This document shows, piece by piece, positions 62,166 through 64,000 of a DNA stretch of 64,000 bases. Source of the DNA: CAYQLT01 sp964418425 (lineage in GTDB: Bacteria; Bacillota; Limnochordia; Limnochordales; Geochordaceae); NCBI GenBank assembly GCA_964418425.1, contig CAYQLT010000011.1:1-64000 (forward strand). The letters are read 5' to 3'. The stretch's first letter is position 1; each line of letters begins with the position of its first letter. The notes below the pieces were generated by a model. The model was not told where the DNA came from. It saw only the letters and a program-made list of their open reading frames with translations, and ran no database searches. Both the position numbers and the translations under genes were made by a program.

Positions 62166-63338
62166 ATGGATCTTCTGCGCATCGGGTTGTGCTTCAACCT
62201 CCGGTCGAGCGGCTTGCCGGGCCCGGCATCCGCCCGCGAGGGGCCCGAAGACGCTCAGGCCGAATACGACTCGTGGCCCACGGTCTCGGCGCTGGCCGAG
62301 GCCCTTTCTTTTCATGGTGCTTGCCGGGTGATCACCCTGCCTTTCGGGCCGGACCTCCCTCACCTTCTGGTGGCCACCCGGCCGGATGTGGTCTTCAACA
62401 TCGCGGAAGGGGAGCTAGGCCGATCCCGGGAGAGCCTGGCCCCGGCGGTGTTGGAACTTCTGGGTGTTCCGTACGTGGGCTCGGATCCCGTCGCCCTGGG
62501 ACTGGCCATGGACAAGGCCCTGGCAAAGGCGGTGGTAGCAGGTTCTGGGGTCGCGGTAGCCCGTGGCGCGCGAGTGGAGGTGGGTGAGGATGCGGCGGAG
62601 GCCGCAGCCCTGGTCCCCCTTCCAGCCTTCGTCAAACCCGTTGCCGAGGGCTCCAGCAAGGGTGTGCGCCGAGGCTCACGGGTCAATACACCGGACGAGA
62701 TGATGCGACAGATACAATGGGTTCACCGCTGGTACGGGCAGGCCGCGCTGGTGGAGGAGTATCTTCCCGGGCGGGAGTTCAGCGTGGGACTGGTGGGAAA
62801 CGGTACTCCCTTCGCCCTGCCCGTACTGGAGGTACGTCCTCTCATGCCGACGCCGGAGGGGACGTTCGTGTACTGTTACCACACCAAAAGCGGCAACCTG
62901 GAGCAGTACCTGTGCCCGGCCCCCATCACGCCCCAGCTGTGTGAGCAACTGGTTGGCGCCGCCCGGACCGTGTTTCGGGCGCTGGGCTTGCGAGACATGG
63001 CCCGGGTCGATTTCCGGCTGGGCGCCGATGGGGCGTACCGATTCCTGGAGGTGAACCCGCTGCCGGGGCTGTCGGCCACCAGCCTCTTCACCGCCCAGGC
63101 CGCAGCGGCAGGGTTGGACCTTTCGGAGCTGGTGGCACGCATCGTGCGCTCGGCCTGCACCCGGTGGCTGGAGGATCCCCGGCTGAGCCCACGTCTGCGA
63201 GACCGTCTGGCCGTCCTCCTGGGCACCCTTGCGCCGGGGGACGGAGCCCTGGAGACCCCCGAGAAGGGAACCGGCCAGCGGGCAGGCTCAGAGGCGGTGG
63301 CATCCGAACGGCTGTCCGATGCGCTGGTATCTGAGTGA
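62166..63338 (+). CDS. ATP-grasp ligase of the D-alanine-D-alanine ligase family
   Basis: 390 residues. N-domain with DVVFNIAEGELGRSRES and LGVPYVGSDPVALGLAMDK; ATP-grasp core with FVKPVAEGSSKGVRRGSRV, VEEYLPGREFSVGLVG, and the metal site MARVDFRL, then FLEVNPLPGLS. This matches Ddl-like enzymes, but the substrate-pocket regions differ and the operon includes an aminomutase, so it may join other amino acids. ATG 62166 has no good ribosome site. 27 bases separate it from the next gene. Confidence 0.82.
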   Translation: MDLLRIGLCFNLRSSGLPGPASAREGPEDAQAEYDSWPTVSALAEALSFHGACRVITLPFGPDLPHLLVATRPDVVFNIAEGELGRSRESLAPAVLELLGVPYVGSDPVALGLAMDKALAKAVVAGSGVAVARGARVEVGEDAAEAAALVPLPAFVKPVAEGSSKGVRRGSRVNTPDEMMRQIQWVHRWYGQAALVEEYLPGREFSVGLVGNGTPFALPVLEVRPLMPTPEGTFVYCYHTKSGNLEQYLCPAPITPQLCEQLVGAARTVFRALGLRDMARVDFRLGADGAYRFLEVNPLPGLSATSLFTAQAAAAGLDLSELVARIVRSACTRWLEDPRLSPRLRDRLAVLLGTLAPGDGALETPEKGTGQRAGSEAVASERLSDALVSE

Positions 63339-63365
63339 CCGCAGGAAGGGTGAGAGAGGAAGCCC

Positions 63366-64000
63366 ATGTCAGGCACAGACGAACAGTGGAACGACTGGCG
63401 ATGGCAGTTTCGAAATAGGGTCAAAGACGCCCGGGGCCTGGCGCGTTATACCCAAGTCACACCCGAGATGGAGAAGGACATCGAGGTGTGCAGCCAGGAC
63501 TTCCGGTTCGCGGTAACCCCCTATTACCTCAGCCTCATCGACTGGTCCGACCCCAACGATCCTATCCGCCTGCAGGCCATTCCAAGGGCCGACGAGATGG
63601 AGGATCCCGTCGGCGCGTGGGATCCGTTGCAAGAGGAGAATCATTCCCCGGTCAAGGGGGTGATTCACACATACCCGGACCGGGTGGTATTCCTGGTCAC
63701 CGCGGACTGCGCCATCTATTGCCGGCACTGCACACGAAAGAGGTTCGTGGGCAAGGGCGGCAAGATGACCGCCGCGGACATCGACCGGGCCATTGAGTAC
63801 ATCCGACGCACATCCTCCATCCGGGACGTGCTGCTTTCCGGCGGGGACCCGCTGGTGGCTTCCGACGCATGGCTGGAAAGTCTCATCTCCCGCCTTCGGG
63901 CCATCGAGCACGTCGAGATCATCCGGATCGGCACCCGGATGCCGGTGACCATGCCGCAGCGCATCACCCGGGAACTGTGCGAGATGTTACGAAAGTACCA
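63366..64000 (+). CDS. KamA-family radical SAM aminomutase, N-terminal part (cut by window end)
   Basis: Uses SAM, a 4Fe-4S cluster and PLP to move an amino group from carbon 2 to 3 of lysine or glutamate. The 211 visible residues include the cluster motif C115-AIY-C119-RH-C122-TRKR, the N-terminal TPYYLSLIDWSDPNDPIR, and LLSGGDPLV. The PLP lysine and substrate aspartates that separate lysine from glutamate enzymes lie beyond the window. ATG 63366 with GAGAGGAAG upstream. Follows the ATP-grasp gene closely. Confidence 0.93.
   Translation, partial: MSGTDEQWNDWRWQFRNRVKDARGLARYTQVTPEMEKDIEVCSQDFRFAVTPYYLSLIDWSDPNDPIRLQAIPRADEMEDPVGAWDPLQEENHSPVKGVIHTYPDRVVFLVTADCAIYCRHCTRKRFVGKGGKMTAADIDRAIEYIRRTSSIRDVLLSGGDPLVASDAWLESLISRLRAIEHVEIIRIGTRMPVTMPQRITRELCEMLRKY

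Overview
This window comes from a GC-rich, spore-forming Firmicutes-type genome. The markers are CodY, SpoIIE, the cyclic-di-AMP receptor DarA, an OmpR/HK pair, a textbook CtsR operator in front of an htrA gene, and heavy use of GTG and TTG starts with 4-base GTGA/TTGA overlaps. Two traits narrow the guess. A tRNA-Sec gene shows that selenocysteine is used. A 976-residue protein ends in what looks like an outer-membrane beta-barrel. Diderm, high-GC, sporulating Firmicutes are known (for example Limnochordia), so that class is my best guess, but it is an inference and no rRNA is present to test it.

Layout. 1-5.3 kb: prfA (partial), DUF1385 and hflX on the minus strand, divergent dinB, then codY. 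5.5-13.8 kb: accessory region with a solitary SPPY DNA methyltransferase, tRNA-Leu(CAG), a 2.8-kb island holding a gamma-class methyltransferase and a XamI-family restriction enzyme, flanked by an 18-bp repeat of the tRNA 3' end. Next come decayed DNA (broken vapC, fragments of a tripartite tricarboxylate transporter), a nucleotidyltransferase with a small partner, a zinc alcohol dehydrogenase-like protein and a Uma2 nuclease. 13.9-18.9 kb: a BMP/nucleoside ABC transporter, interrupted by a 100-N gap that looks like an unmerged contig overlap. 19.2-26 kb: an ABC-2 exporter, modABC with a helix-turn-helix/periplasmic-binding-fold regulator, and an RHH/PIN toxin-antitoxin pair.

26-36 kb: QueT, threonine aldolase, dCTP deaminase, DarA, a zinc ribbon protein, a CPBP protease, guaB, DUF1015, DUF72, a ResA/CcdA redox pair and DUF502. 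36-44.3 kb: the metallopeptidase/propeller/barrel protein, DUF2203, then a minus-strand operon htrA - cob(I)alamin adenosyltransferase - NirB-like flavoprotein - lpdA that starts behind the CtsR operator. 44.5-50.6 kb: diacylglycerol kinase family, DUF2953, PepV, isochorismatase-like hydrolase, GHL10 glycosidase, selC. 50.7-64 kb: membrane-anchored HtrA, ftsH, tilS, a 55-residue SPW protein, spoIIE, a protein of unknown function with its HK/RR system, galE, and an ATP-grasp ligase followed by a KamA-type aminomutase cut by the window end.

Functional threads. Protein quality control: two HtrA proteases, FtsH, HflX and a CtsR site. Metal and redox handling: molybdate uptake, B12 adenosylation, ResA/CcdA, two flavoproteins and tRNA-Sec. 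Defence and selfish elements: restriction-modification island, intact and broken PIN toxins, nucleotidyltransferase pair.
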